From VAXT01 sp038040395 (GTDB lineage: Bacteria; Actinomycetota; Thermoleophilia; Gaiellales; Gaiellaceae): 14,730 nt of DNA. The stretch lies in the NCBI GenBank assembly GCA_038040395.1, contig JBBPIJ010000027.1, positions 1 to 14,730 on the forward strand, in the 5' to 3' direction. The translations under genes and the position numbers were made by a program. Below, piece after piece: positions 1 to 7,053 of this stretch (position 1 is the stretch's first letter; every line of letters begins with the position of its first letter). The notes under the pieces are model-generated. The model made no database searches. It had not been told where the DNA came from and saw nothing but the letters and a program-made list of their open reading frames with translations.

Positions 1-578
1 AGCGGGATCACCTTCTCCGGGAACTGGAACGGCCCGTAGTTGTTCGAGCAGTTCGTGATCGTCGTCGCCAAGCCATATGTCTCTCGATAGGCGCGCACGT
101 AATGGTCGGCGGATGCCTTCGACGCGTTGTACGGCGTCCGCGGCTGGTACGGCGAGTCTTCGGTGAACGCTTCGTCGGAGTCGAGTGGCAGATCGCCGTA
201 GACCTCGCACGTCGAGATGTGATGAAAGCGCTCGACCCCGACGTTGCGAGCGGCTTCGAGCAGCAGCTGCGTCCCGAGCACGTTCGTCCGCGCGAAGAGG
301 CTGGGATCGACCACGGCCAGGCTGTTGTGGGACTCGGCGGCGAAGTTGACGACGACCTCGATCCCGTGCTCGCGCAGCACGTTCTCGACGATGTCGAGGT
401 CGGCGATGTCCGCCTGGACGAACGGAACGCGGTCCTCCGTTCCCGCGAGGTTCGCCCGGTTGCCGGCGTAGGTCAGGAGGTCGAGCGCGACGACGTCGTC
501 GTCGGGGTGCTGCTCGAGCCAGTAATGGACGAAGTTCGAGCCGATGAAGCCCGCGGCGCCGGTGACCAGGATTCGCAC
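1..578 (-). CDS. dTDP-glucose 4,6-dehydratase-like SDR enzyme (3' part missing)
   Basis: This is the N-terminal 192 residues of an extended short-chain dehydrogenase of the RmlB/RfbB group, running off the left edge. The family removes water from a nucleotide-linked hexose using bound NAD+, giving a 4-keto-6-deoxy sugar for surface glycans. A GTG start at 578 gives VRILVTGAAGFIGSNF, with the Rossmann glycine motif at residues 7-13. Also visible are NFAAESH, the YxxxK catalytic pair (Y150, K154, in YNASKASADH) and NNYGPFQFPEKVIPL, which is typical of RmlB. The odd point is the catalytic triad: where RmlB has Ser-Thr-Asp-Glu-Val-Tyr-Gly, this protein has Ser-Thr-Cys-Glu-Val-Tyr-Gly (C124, E125). 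The usual HVDRSI after the AAES motif is HNSLAV. Fold and family are secure. The exact substrate is not, because of these changes. The gene lies 30 bp downstream of the kinase gene on the same strand and may be cotranscribed with it. Confidence 0.88.
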   Translation of the reverse strand, partial: MRILVTGAAGFIGSNFVHYWLEQHPDDDVVALDLLTYAGNRANLAGTEDRVPFVQADIADLDIVENVLREHGIEVVVNFAAESHNSLAVVDPSLFARTNVLGTQLLLEAARNVGVERFHHISTCEVYGDLPLDSDEAFTEDSPYQPRTPYNASKASADHYVRAYRETYGLATTITNCSNNYGPFQFPEKVIP

Positions 579-608
579 CGGGTCATCGTACGCATCGGTC
601 TTGGTTGT

Positions 609-1964
609 TCAGTGCTTCTTCTTGCAGATCTTCTTCGCCTGAGCGATCTGGCGACGATCGCCCTGGAGCTCGCGAGAACGATCGAGGTGGGGTAGAGCTT
701 CGTCGCAGCGACCTAGGTATGCGAGGGCGGCGCCGAGGTCGTATTCGGCATACGCCTCGTAGGCCTCGCCGCTGCCCTGGAGAGCCGCGACTGCCTGACG
801 GGCCGCTCGCTCGGCGCCCGCGAAGTCGCCGGACTTCAGGAGCCTCGTCGCCTCGTCCGTCAGGGCGACGCCGTTTCCTCCCGACACAGGAGGTGGCGGC
901 GGCGGAGGTTGCGCGGCTGACGAGGTCGGCGGCTGGGTGACGGTCTGGCGAACCGTCGTCCCCGGAAGTGTCCTCGTTCGAACGACGACGCTCGGGCTCG
1001 CGCTCTGGCCGTCCCCTCCGCCGGTCAGGATCGCCGCGAGCCCGGCGCCTGCGATTCCGACCGCGAGCGCGAACGCGGCGACGAGCGGCACCAGAGAGGA
1101 GCGCCGCCGACCCGTCGGAGCGAGCTCGCGAGTGGCCGTGGCGCCTCCCCGCAACCCTTCCCGGACAGCGTTTACGAACTGAGCCGAGGATTCGAAGCGC
1201 TCGGCCGGGTCCTTGGCGAGGGCCCGCCGAAAGACCGGATCCAGCTCTCGCGGCAGATCGGCGTGCTCGCTGATCGACGGGATCTCGCCGTGCGCGTGTG
1301 CCGCCGCCTCGGCCGTAATGCTCTCCGACTCGAACGGCCGAGAGCCGGTGAGGAGCTCGTAGGCGACCACGCCTAGTGCGTATCGGTCGCTCGCCGCCGT
1401 CGCGCGCTCGCCGAGGGCCTGCTCCGGTGCGAGGTAGCCCGCCGTGCCGAGCACGGTGCCGGTCATCGTCAGGGACTCCATGCCGGCGGCGCTGGCGATC
1501 CCGAAATCCGCCACTCTGACCGCTCCGTCGCTCCCGAGAAGGAGGTTCCCCGGCTTGACGTCACGATGGACGACGCCGTTCCGGTGCGCCGCGTCCAGCG
1601 CCTCGGCCGTCTGCTCGAGCCAGCGGATGGACTCCGAGACCGACGGCAGTCCGGACCTCAGACGGTCCTCGAGCGAGCCTCCTTCGAGGTACTCCATGAC
1701 GATGAAGGGGCGGTCATGCCACTCCCCGACGTCGAAGATCGTGACGGTGCTCGGCTCGGAGGACAGGCGTGCGGCGGCGAGCGCCTCGCGCGTGAAACGC
1801 GCACGGACCGACTCGTCGCGAGCAAACCGCTCGGCGAGCACCTTGACGGCCACGGTGCGGCCGAGCACCTCGTCGGAGGCCTGGAAGATCTCGCCCATGC
1901 CGCCTTGGCCGATGCGGCGAGGATTCGAATAGCGGGCAGGGAGGATGTCCTTGTCGTGTGGCAT
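609..1964 (-). CDS. Transmembrane Ser/Thr protein kinase (PknB-like) with outside TPR-like domain
   Basis: A Hanks-type kinase of 451 residues that phosphorylates proteins on Ser/Thr in the cytoplasm in response to outside signals. All key residues are present: glycine loop GQGGMG (19-24), ATP-binding Lys in AVKVL (K41), HRDVKPGN (HRD 133-135), DFG (153-155) and APE (179-181). The activation segment is Thr-rich (T166, T168, T170), as in autophosphorylated PknB-type kinases. After a basic GRRR stretch comes one membrane helix at about 291-313. Outside it are a Thr/Val/Pro-rich linker with a run of seven prolines and a helical C-terminal domain (about 360-450) that looks like two TPR units and contains two Cys. 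There are no PASTA repeats, so the sensor differs from PknB itself. I chose the ATG at 1964; an in-frame TTG at 1976 would add four residues, and neither has a clear ribosome binding site. The gene is divergent from the SpoIID gene. Confidence 0.93.
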   Translation of the reverse strand: MPHDKDILPARYSNPRRIGQGGMGEIFQASDEVLGRTVAVKVLAERFARDESVRARFTREALAAARLSSEPSTVTIFDVGEWHDRPFIVMEYLEGGSLEDRLRSGLPSVSESIRWLEQTAEALDAAHRNGVVHRDVKPGNLLLGSDGAVRVADFGIASAAGMESLTMTGTVLGTAGYLAPEQALGERATAASDRYALGVVAYELLTGSRPFESESITAEAAAHAHGEIPSISEHADLPRELDPVFRRALAKDPAERFESSAQFVNAVREGLRGGATATRELAPTGRRRSSLVPLVAAFALAVGIAGAGLAAILTGGGDGQSASPSVVVRTRTLPGTTVRQTVTQPPTSSAAQPPPPPPPVSGGNGVALTDEATRLLKSGDFAGAERAARQAVAALQGSGEAYEAYAEYDLGAALAYLGRCDEALPHLDRSRELQGDRRQIAQAKKICKKKH

Positions 1965-2026
1965 GCGAGGCTGCAATCGGGTGCGTTTAGTCCAGATTGC
2001 CGCAGGTCAAGCCGGGGAAACCTCCT

Positions 2027-2089
2027 GCTAGCGCCACGTTCCTCAAGTTCCTGTAAAGAAGGATGCTGCGCGCCAGTCCATGCGCTAGC
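2027..2089. repeat. Inverted repeat in the kinase/SpoIID divergent intergenic region
   Basis: Perfect 8-bp arms, GCTAGCGC at 2027-2034 and GCGCTAGC at 2082-2089, enclose 47 bp. They lie in the 185-bp gap between the divergent kinase and SpoIID genes, which must hold both promoters. The arms could be paired operator half-sites or the base of an RNA stem. GCTAGC is itself palindromic, so the match may be partly by chance. I recognise no known riboswitch here. Confidence 0.35.
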
Positions 2090-2149
2090 CTCAAATGGCT
2101 CTACGTCCGGCTCCGGAAACAGGGTCCGGGCGCCGAAGCAACTGTCGGC

Positions 2150-3781
2150 ATGACTCCTTCAAGGCTCCTCGTCGCTGCGTTCGTTTCGGCTTCGCTATTC
2201 GCCGGAGCGGCTTTCGCCTACTCCTCGAGCGCTGTCCGCGCCCAGGCTCCGCAGGCGACCCCGACGTTCGTCGTCAGCGGGCGCGGCTGGGGTCACGGCG
2301 TCGGGCTCGCGCAGTGGGGTGCCTATGGCTTCGCCCAGCAGGGAGCGAGCTACGAGGAGATCATCGCCCACTACTACAAGGGCACGACGCTCGGACCTGC
2401 GCCGTTGGCGCGGATCCGCGTCCAGCTCGCTGTGGCGCGTCGGCAGCTGACCATCGGATCGGTCTCCCCCTTCACCGTGCGCGACGGGATCGGCCAGGTC
2501 TGGCACCTCGCTGCCGAAGAGCAGACGTTCGGCCCCGGCCTCCGGCTCAAGACGATCGACGTCCCCCAGCCGCAGCAGCTCCCCGGCCCGCTGACCTTCC
2601 TGGCTGGAGCTTCCCCGCTGCGGTTTGGCGGGCGGCCATACCGCGGCCAGGTCCTCGTATCCGTGGCCAACGGCTCGCTGCGCGCAGTCAACTCCGTTGG
2701 CCTCGAGGGATACCTCTTCGGCGTCGTGCCGTCAGAGATGCCGCGCACGTGGCTTCCGGAGGCGCTGAAGGCGCAGGCGGTCGCCGCCCGTTCGTACGCG
2801 CTCGCGAAGCGCACGACCGGCTCGTGGTTCGACGTCTATCCGGACACGCGGAGCCAGGTCTACCTCGGCATTCCGGGCGAGGCAGCCTCGACCACGGCGG
2901 CCGTCCAGGCGACCGCCGGCAAGGTAGTTCTCTACAAGGGCCGCCTTGCGACGACGTACTTCTTCTCGAGCTCGGGCGGGCGCACATCGTCGGCGGAAGA
3001 GGTCTGGGGAGAGCCGGTTCCGTACCTCGTGTCGGTCGACGATCCCTACGACACGCTCTCTCCCCATCACCGCTGGGGACCGTTCGTCATATCCGCGGGA
3101 CGCCTCGACCGCGCGCTCGGCTCGCCGGGGCGGCTGATGGACGTGCGCACCGCGAAGGGGCCGTCGGGCCGCGTCAAGACGGTGACTGCGGTCGGCTCGC
3201 AGGGGGAGTCGACCATGACCGGCTCCGATGTGCGGCGCGCTCTCGGCCTGCGCTCGAGCTGGTTCCGGATCGGAGTGCTCTCCCTTGCCACGCCCGAGGC
3301 TCCCGTCACGTTCGGGGGGCGCGTCTCGCTGAACGGCGTTGCCAGGAGCTTGCCGGCCGTGAATCTCGAGCGGCGAGAGAGAGGCGCAGCCTGGCTACCG
3401 ATGGGGCCTGTAGCGCGGGGCCCGAACGGCACGGTGAGCGTTGCCGCGAAACCGCGCGCGCCCACCGACTACAGGCTCGCGAGCGGCTCCGCCCGCAGCA
3501 GGCTCGCCCACGTCGCGGTCGCTCCGCTCGTACGCTTCCGCGGGATGGTGGACGCCTCCACGCTCCGCGGCTACTCCCGCCCGGTCTTCCCGGGAGCGAC
3601 GATCGCCGTGCAGAGGTCGGAGGGAGGCCGATGGACGACGGTCGTCCGGGCGCCCATCGACGAGAAGGGCAACTTCGAGGCCCGGCTCACGCTGTCTCCG
3701 GGCGAGTACAGGGCGCGCCTGGCTCCAGGCCGCGGGTTCGTCCCGGGCGTCAGCTCCACGCTGAAGGTGGGACCGGCGTGA
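2150..3781 (+). CDS. Secreted SpoIID/LytB-domain protein (putative peptidoglycan lytic enzyme)
   Basis: A 543-residue exported protein. SpoIID-type enzymes are lytic transglycosylases that cut glycan strands stripped of stem peptides. The ATG at 2150 begins a clean signal peptide (MTPSRLLVAAFVSASLF...). An upstream in-frame ATG at 2063 would bury this signal and was not used. Residues 44-60 carry GRGWGHGVGLAQWGAYG. This motif ends the Bacillus SpoIID domain but comes first here, an order I associate with actinobacterial members. The main domain follows: LEGYLFGVVPSEMP (185-198, with E196 matching the catalytic Glu of SpoIID), then ALKAQAVAARSYAL, the SSSGGRT segment and VWGEPVPYLVSVDDPYD. From about residue 385 the chain is beta-rich and Ig-like, of unknown role, ending in a likely carboxypeptidase-regulatory or Ig-type fold. 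The TGA overlaps the GTG of the next gene, so the two are translationally coupled. Confidence 0.9.
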   Translation: MTPSRLLVAAFVSASLFAGAAFAYSSSAVRAQAPQATPTFVVSGRGWGHGVGLAQWGAYGFAQQGASYEEIIAHYYKGTTLGPAPLARIRVQLAVARRQLTIGSVSPFTVRDGIGQVWHLAAEEQTFGPGLRLKTIDVPQPQQLPGPLTFLAGASPLRFGGRPYRGQVLVSVANGSLRAVNSVGLEGYLFGVVPSEMPRTWLPEALKAQAVAARSYALAKRTTGSWFDVYPDTRSQVYLGIPGEAASTTAAVQATAGKVVLYKGRLATTYFFSSSGGRTSSAEEVWGEPVPYLVSVDDPYDTLSPHHRWGPFVISAGRLDRALGSPGRLMDVRTAKGPSGRVKTVTAVGSQGESTMTGSDVRRALGLRSSWFRIGVLSLATPEAPVTFGGRVSLNGVARSLPAVNLERRERGAAWLPMGPVARGPNGTVSVAAKPRAPTDYRLASGSARSRLAHVAVAPLVRFRGMVDASTLRGYSRPVFPGATIAVQRSEGGRWTTVVRAPIDEKGNFEARLTLSPGEYRARLAPGRGFVPGVSSTLKVGPA

Positions 3782-5448
3782 GGCGGCTTGTGCTCGCAGC
3801 CTTTGTGATCGCTCTGGCCGCTCCGGCTCCCGCGATTGCCGGGAGCTACGCCGTCGGGCTTCAGAAGGGCGCCTCGCCCCACGTCGTCGCGCAGCGGATC
3901 GCAGCGCGCACCGGCCGCCCGGTTTCGACCATCGCTTCCTTCGCCCTCACCGTCGACGCCCGCAGCGCTCGGCAGCTCGAGTCGATTCGCGGCGTCGCCT
4001 GGGTCGAGCGCCTGCGCAGCTCGCGCCGTCTCTCGTTCGTGCCGAAGGACCCGCTCGCGGTGCGCCAGTGGTACCTCAACCGCATCAACGCCTTCGAGGC
4101 CTGGCCCACGGTGCCGTCCCTGCTCGGCGTACGCGTCGCGGTGATCGACTCGGGCATCGACGCCGAGCACCCCGAGCTTCAGGACCAGATTGCCGCCGGG
4201 GCGAGCTTCGTCCCGAGCTCGTGGCGCACCGACACCAACGGGCACGGTACGTTCGTCGCGGGCGAGATCGCCGCCTCGTTGAACAACGGGCAGGGGATCG
4301 CGGGCATCGCCTTCCCGGCCGAGCTCCTCGTCGCCAAGGTCGTGCGCAGCGACGGGACGATCTCGCCTGACGCCGAGGCGAAGGCGATCCGCTGGGCGGT
4401 CGACCGAGGCGCGCAGGTGATCAACTTGAGCTTCGGCGGCGTGCGCGACCCCGACGACCCGTCGCGCGACACGTATTCGCCGCTGGAGGCCGCCGCTGTC
4501 CAGTACGCCGTCAGCAAGGGCGCGCTCGTCGTCGCGGCTGTCGGGAACGCGGACGGCGCTCCCGAGGAGCCCTGGGGCTATGCCGGCTACCCCGCGGCAC
4601 TGCCGCACGTGCTCGGCGTGAGCGCGGTCGCGCGCAACGGTTCGGTGCCTACGTTCTCCAACAGGGACAGGATCTACAACGACATCGCCGCTCCGGGCGA
4701 GTCCATCTTCTCGACGCTGCCGCGGTCGATCACTGCGAGCGCCCGGCCGGGATGCGTCCTCCAGGGCTACTCGGACTGCGGGCCGGCAGAGTTCCGCCGC
4801 GGTGACGGCACGTCGTTCTCGGCTCCTCAGGTTTCGGCCGCCGCCGCGCTTCTCTTCGCCAGCCAGGCCCAGCTCCAGCCCGACCAGGTCGCCACGCTCT
4901 TGACTCGGTCGGCCGCCGACGCCGACTCCGACACCGGCTGCAGCCGCTGCTCGTCCGGCCGCGACTCGCTAACCGGCTGGGGCGCGCTGGACGTGGCGAG
5001 CGCAGTCGACACGCTCGACAGGGCAACCCCCGAGGCGGATCGGCACGAGCCGAACGACGGTGTCGCGACCGCCGCCCAGATCTGGGGCCGGAAGGGCCAG
5101 CGGGTCAAAGCCACGGTCGACTACTGGGATGACCGCATCGACGTCTACCGGGTCAAGCTGCGTCGCGGACAGCGCCTGGTCGCACTGCTCCGCGGCCCAG
5201 CCGGCACCGATACGAACCTCTTCCTCTGGAAGCCGGGGACGACGCGTATCGGAGGGCGCGCGGCCGACCGCCGCCTGCTCGCGGCCCAGTCCAAGTCTCC
5301 GGGCTCGCGTGAGCGGATTCATGTCCGCATACAGGAAAGCGGCTGGTACTTCCTCGAGGTGAAGGTCTCGGCTCCGGGTGCCGGCAGCTATTCGCTCAGG
5401 TTCCGGAAGCGCCAGGCGCAGCCGGCGCGTCCAGCAGCTCGTCCGTAG
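3778..5448 (+). CDS. Secreted subtilisin-like serine protease (S8) with PPC-type C-terminal domain
   Basis: A 556-residue exported S8 peptidase that starts at a GTG overlapping the previous stop. Residues 1-21 form a signal peptide. About 23-86 resemble the I9 inhibitor propeptide that folds the enzyme and is then removed. The catalytic triad is complete: Asp124 in VIDSGID, His156 in NGHGTFVAG and Ser346 in GTSFSAP, with the oxyanion Asn257 in AVGN. Two Cys pairs (near PGC...SDCGP and DTGCSRCSS) suggest disulfides in the mature protein. From about 420 to 540 there is a beta-sandwich beginning DRHEPNDGVATA, with WDDRIDVYRVKL and a closing GWYFLEV, typical of bacterial pre-peptidase C-terminal (PPC) domains. 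The tail is Arg/Pro/Ala-rich. It is coupled to the SpoIID-like gene, so it may process that enzyme or other wall proteins (inference). Its last 53 bp overlap the convergent acetyltransferase gene. Confidence 0.94.
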   Translation: MRRLVLAAFVIALAAPAPAIAGSYAVGLQKGASPHVVAQRIAARTGRPVSTIASFALTVDARSARQLESIRGVAWVERLRSSRRLSFVPKDPLAVRQWYLNRINAFEAWPTVPSLLGVRVAVIDSGIDAEHPELQDQIAAGASFVPSSWRTDTNGHGTFVAGEIAASLNNGQGIAGIAFPAELLVAKVVRSDGTISPDAEAKAIRWAVDRGAQVINLSFGGVRDPDDPSRDTYSPLEAAAVQYAVSKGALVVAAVGNADGAPEEPWGYAGYPAALPHVLGVSAVARNGSVPTFSNRDRIYNDIAAPGESIFSTLPRSITASARPGCVLQGYSDCGPAEFRRGDGTSFSAPQVSAAAALLFASQAQLQPDQVATLLTRSAADADSDTGCSRCSSGRDSLTGWGALDVASAVDTLDRATPEADRHEPNDGVATAAQIWGRKGQRVKATVDYWDDRIDVYRVKLRRGQRLVALLRGPAGTDTNLFLWKPGTTRIGGRAADRRLLAAQSKSPGSRERIHVRIQESGWYFLEVKVSAPGAGSYSLRFRKRQAQPARPAARP

Positions 5449-6070
5449 CGACCTCGCGGATCTGCCGCGCGGGATTGCCGACGACCACTGCGCGCGCGGG
5501 GACGTCCCGGATGACGACGGCGCCCGCACCGACGTAAGCCTCCTCGCCGATCTCGACCCCCGGGCAGAGGACCGCCGCGCCCCCGACCCGCGCGCCGCGG
5601 CGAATCGTGGGGCCTCGTCGCAGCTCGTGCCGTTTCTCGGTCCGACCCATGAAGTTGTCGTTCGTGGTCGTCACGCCCGGCGCGATGAAGACCTCGTCCT
5701 CGAGCGTGGAGTACGCCGTGATGTACGCGTTGGCCTGGATCTTCGTCAGCCTGCCGATCGTCGTGTCGTTCTCGACCAGCGACCCGCGGCCGACGACGAC
5801 GTCGTCAGCGATCTCGCAGCGCTCGCGGACGCAGGCCTGGTCGCCGACGATGACGCGGGCCCCGATCCTCGTCCCTGCGAAGACGATCGCTCCGGCCGCG
5901 ACGACAGTTCCCGGTCCCAGCTCGAGCGGAGGCAGCTCCCCGCGCGACGCAGTCGAACGGGGCGAGAGAGCAGGTTGCTTGCCGAGCACGGCATGGTCGC
6001 CGATCACGCACCCGTCGCCGATCGACGTACCGGGGTAGATGACCGCAGTCTCGGCTGCTTGGTAACTCAC
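5396..6070 (-). CDS. wbpD: Left-handed beta-helix N-acetyltransferase (WbpD/WlbB-like)
   Basis: A 224-residue acyltransferase built of hexapeptide repeats (for example VIYPGTSIGDGCVIGDHAV and GARVIVGDQACV), ending in the usual AYVGAGAVVIRDVPARAVVVGNPARQI. Family members acetylate the 3-amino group of a UDP-2-acetamido-3-amino uronic acid with acetyl-CoA. The motif NDNFMGRTEKR sits where WbpD-type enzymes have their Asn-Asp substrate-loop segment. The GTG start at 6070 overlaps the stop of the Gfo/Idh gene in a GTGA arrangement; reading further upstream in this frame gives only Arg/Pro-rich nonsense across the neighbour. Coupling to UDP-sugar dehydrogenase and oxidoreductase genes supports the role. 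The exact sugar is inferred, and other amino-sugar acetyltransferases (PglD or QdtC types) are alternatives. The 3' end overlaps the convergent protease gene. Confidence 0.85.
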   Translation of the reverse strand: MSYQAAETAVIYPGTSIGDGCVIGDHAVLGKQPALSPRSTASRGELPPLELGPGTVVAAGAIVFAGTRIGARVIVGDQACVRERCEIADDVVVGRGSLVENDTTIGRLTKIQANAYITAYSTLEDEVFIAPGVTTTNDNFMGRTEKRHELRRGPTIRRGARVGGAAVLCPGVEIGEEAYVGAGAVVIRDVPARAVVVGNPARQIREVATDELLDAPAAPGASGT

Positions 6071-7053
6071 ACCGCGGCTGTCTGGAGCGATTCCTGGAGC
6101 AGCTCGAGCGTCCGGACGACGGCGACGCCCTGGCGGCTCGGCTCGAGCGGGTCGCCTTCTCCCGACACGAGCGAGAGGAAGTGCGCGCACTCGCGCCGCA
6201 AGGGCTCCTCGCGCGCGAGCTTCGGAATGTTGATGTCGCCCTCGCGTACCTGCCATTCGGTTGCCGGCCGGAGTACCGTCCCCTTGTCGTAGACCGTCAC
6301 CTTCCGGTCGGGCTCCATGTCGTCGAAGACCGCCATCTTCTCTCTGCCGACCACGGTCAGCTTGCGCATCTTGTGGGGGTCGAGCCACGACACGTGCATG
6401 TGCGCGACCACTCCCGACGGGAAGCGGAGGAAGCAGAAGACGACGTCCTCGATCCCGTCGCGGAGGAAAGACTCTCCCCGGGCCCAGGCCTCGGCCGGCT
6501 CCTCGCCGATCAGGTGGAGGATCACCGAGAGGTCGTGGGCGCCCAGAGACCAGAGCGCGTTCTCGTCGCGTCGGATTTGGCCGAGGTTCTGGCGGTTCCC
6601 GTAGAGGTACAGCATGTCTCCGAGCTCCCCCGCGTCGACGATCTCCTTCAGCTTGGCGATTGCAGGGTGGTACAGGAGTAGGTAGCCGGGCATGAGGACG
6701 AGCCCGCGCTCCTGGGCGAGCGCCATCAGCTCCTCGGCCTCGGCCGTCGTCTGGGCCTGCGGCTTCTCGACGAAGACGTGCTTGCCGGCTGCAAGCGCCT
6801 GCTTGGCGAGCTCGTAGTGCGTGATCACCGGTGTCGCGATCACGATCGCGTCCAGCTCAGGGTCGGCGAGGAGCTCGTCGAAATCGGTCGTCGTCTTCGC
6901 CTGCGGATGGCGAGACGAAGCTTCCGCGAGCAGGTCGGGAGAGAGATCGCAGAGCCACCGCAGGTCGGCGAGCTCTCCGAAGTTCCGGGCGAGGTTCGGG
7001 CCCCAGTAGCCGAGCCCCGCCTGGCCCACGCGCAGGCGGCTCAAAGCTTCCAC
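6067..7053 (-). CDS. Gfo/Idh/MocA oxidoreductase, probable nucleotide-sugar 3-dehydrogenase (WbpB-like)
   Basis: An NAD(P)-dependent oxidoreductase of 328 residues. The Rossmann motif GLGYWGPN starts at residue 13, the conserved EKP (E96-K97-P98) supplies the family's catalytic Lys, and LGAHDLSVILHLIG holds His173/Asp174 of the second domain. In WbpA-WbpB-WbpD type clusters a Gfo/Idh enzyme oxidises C3 of UDP-GlcNAcA before transamination. This protein is of the GYWGPN group, which is not closely like Pseudomonas WbpB itself, so the substrate call rests on neighbours. The GTG at 7053 overlaps the upstream gene by 13 bp. A TTG at 7044 in the same frame, overlapping the TGA, is a plausible alternative. 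A GGGAA stretch just upstream may be the ribosome binding site. Confidence 0.85.
   Translation of the reverse strand: MEALSRLRVGQAGLGYWGPNLARNFGELADLRWLCDLSPDLLAEASSRHPQAKTTTDFDELLADPELDAIVIATPVITHYELAKQALAAGKHVFVEKPQAQTTAEAEELMALAQERGLVLMPGYLLLYHPAIAKLKEIVDAGELGDMLYLYGNRQNLGQIRRDENALWSLGAHDLSVILHLIGEEPAEAWARGESFLRDGIEDVVFCFLRFPSGVVAHMHVSWLDPHKMRKLTVVGREKMAVFDDMEPDRKVTVYDKGTVLRPATEWQVREGDINIPKLAREEPLRRECAHFLSLVSGEGDPLEPSRQGVAVVRTLELLQESLQTAAV

Noticed and set aside
2041..2070. CTCAAGTT as a flagellar sigma-type -35 element.
   Set aside because: No GCCGATA-like -10 follows at the right distance, and no motility genes are present.
2063..2149. Upstream in-frame ATG for the SpoIID-like gene, with AAGAAGG before it.
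   Set aside because: The AAGAAGG touches the ATG, leaving no spacing, and the extra 29 residues would mask the signal peptide that starts at 2150.
1977..2149. Possible c-di-AMP or c-di-GMP riboswitch before the SpoIID-like gene, since such genes often have one.
   Set aside because: Neither the conserved GEMM core nor the ydaO-type joining sequences could be matched by eye.
2095..3777. The protease frame stays open upstream through the whole SpoIID gene, allowing a 1117-residue fusion ORF.
   Set aside because: The first 560 residues are Arg/Pro/Gly-rich with no domain, while the SpoIID frame has signal peptide and motifs; the protease has its own signal peptide at the GTG at 3778.
3571..4608. 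Minus-strand ORF of 345 residues opposite the SpoIID/protease junction.
   Set aside because: Shadow composition; the plus strand there encodes signal peptide, propeptide and catalytic Asp and His of the protease.
6071..6388. Longer N terminus for the acetyltransferase (start at 6388).
   Set aside because: The extra 106 residues are Arg/Ala/Pro-rich and lie wholly over the Gfo/Idh gene, whose own C terminus is conserved in type; the GTG at 6070 gives a standard coupled start.
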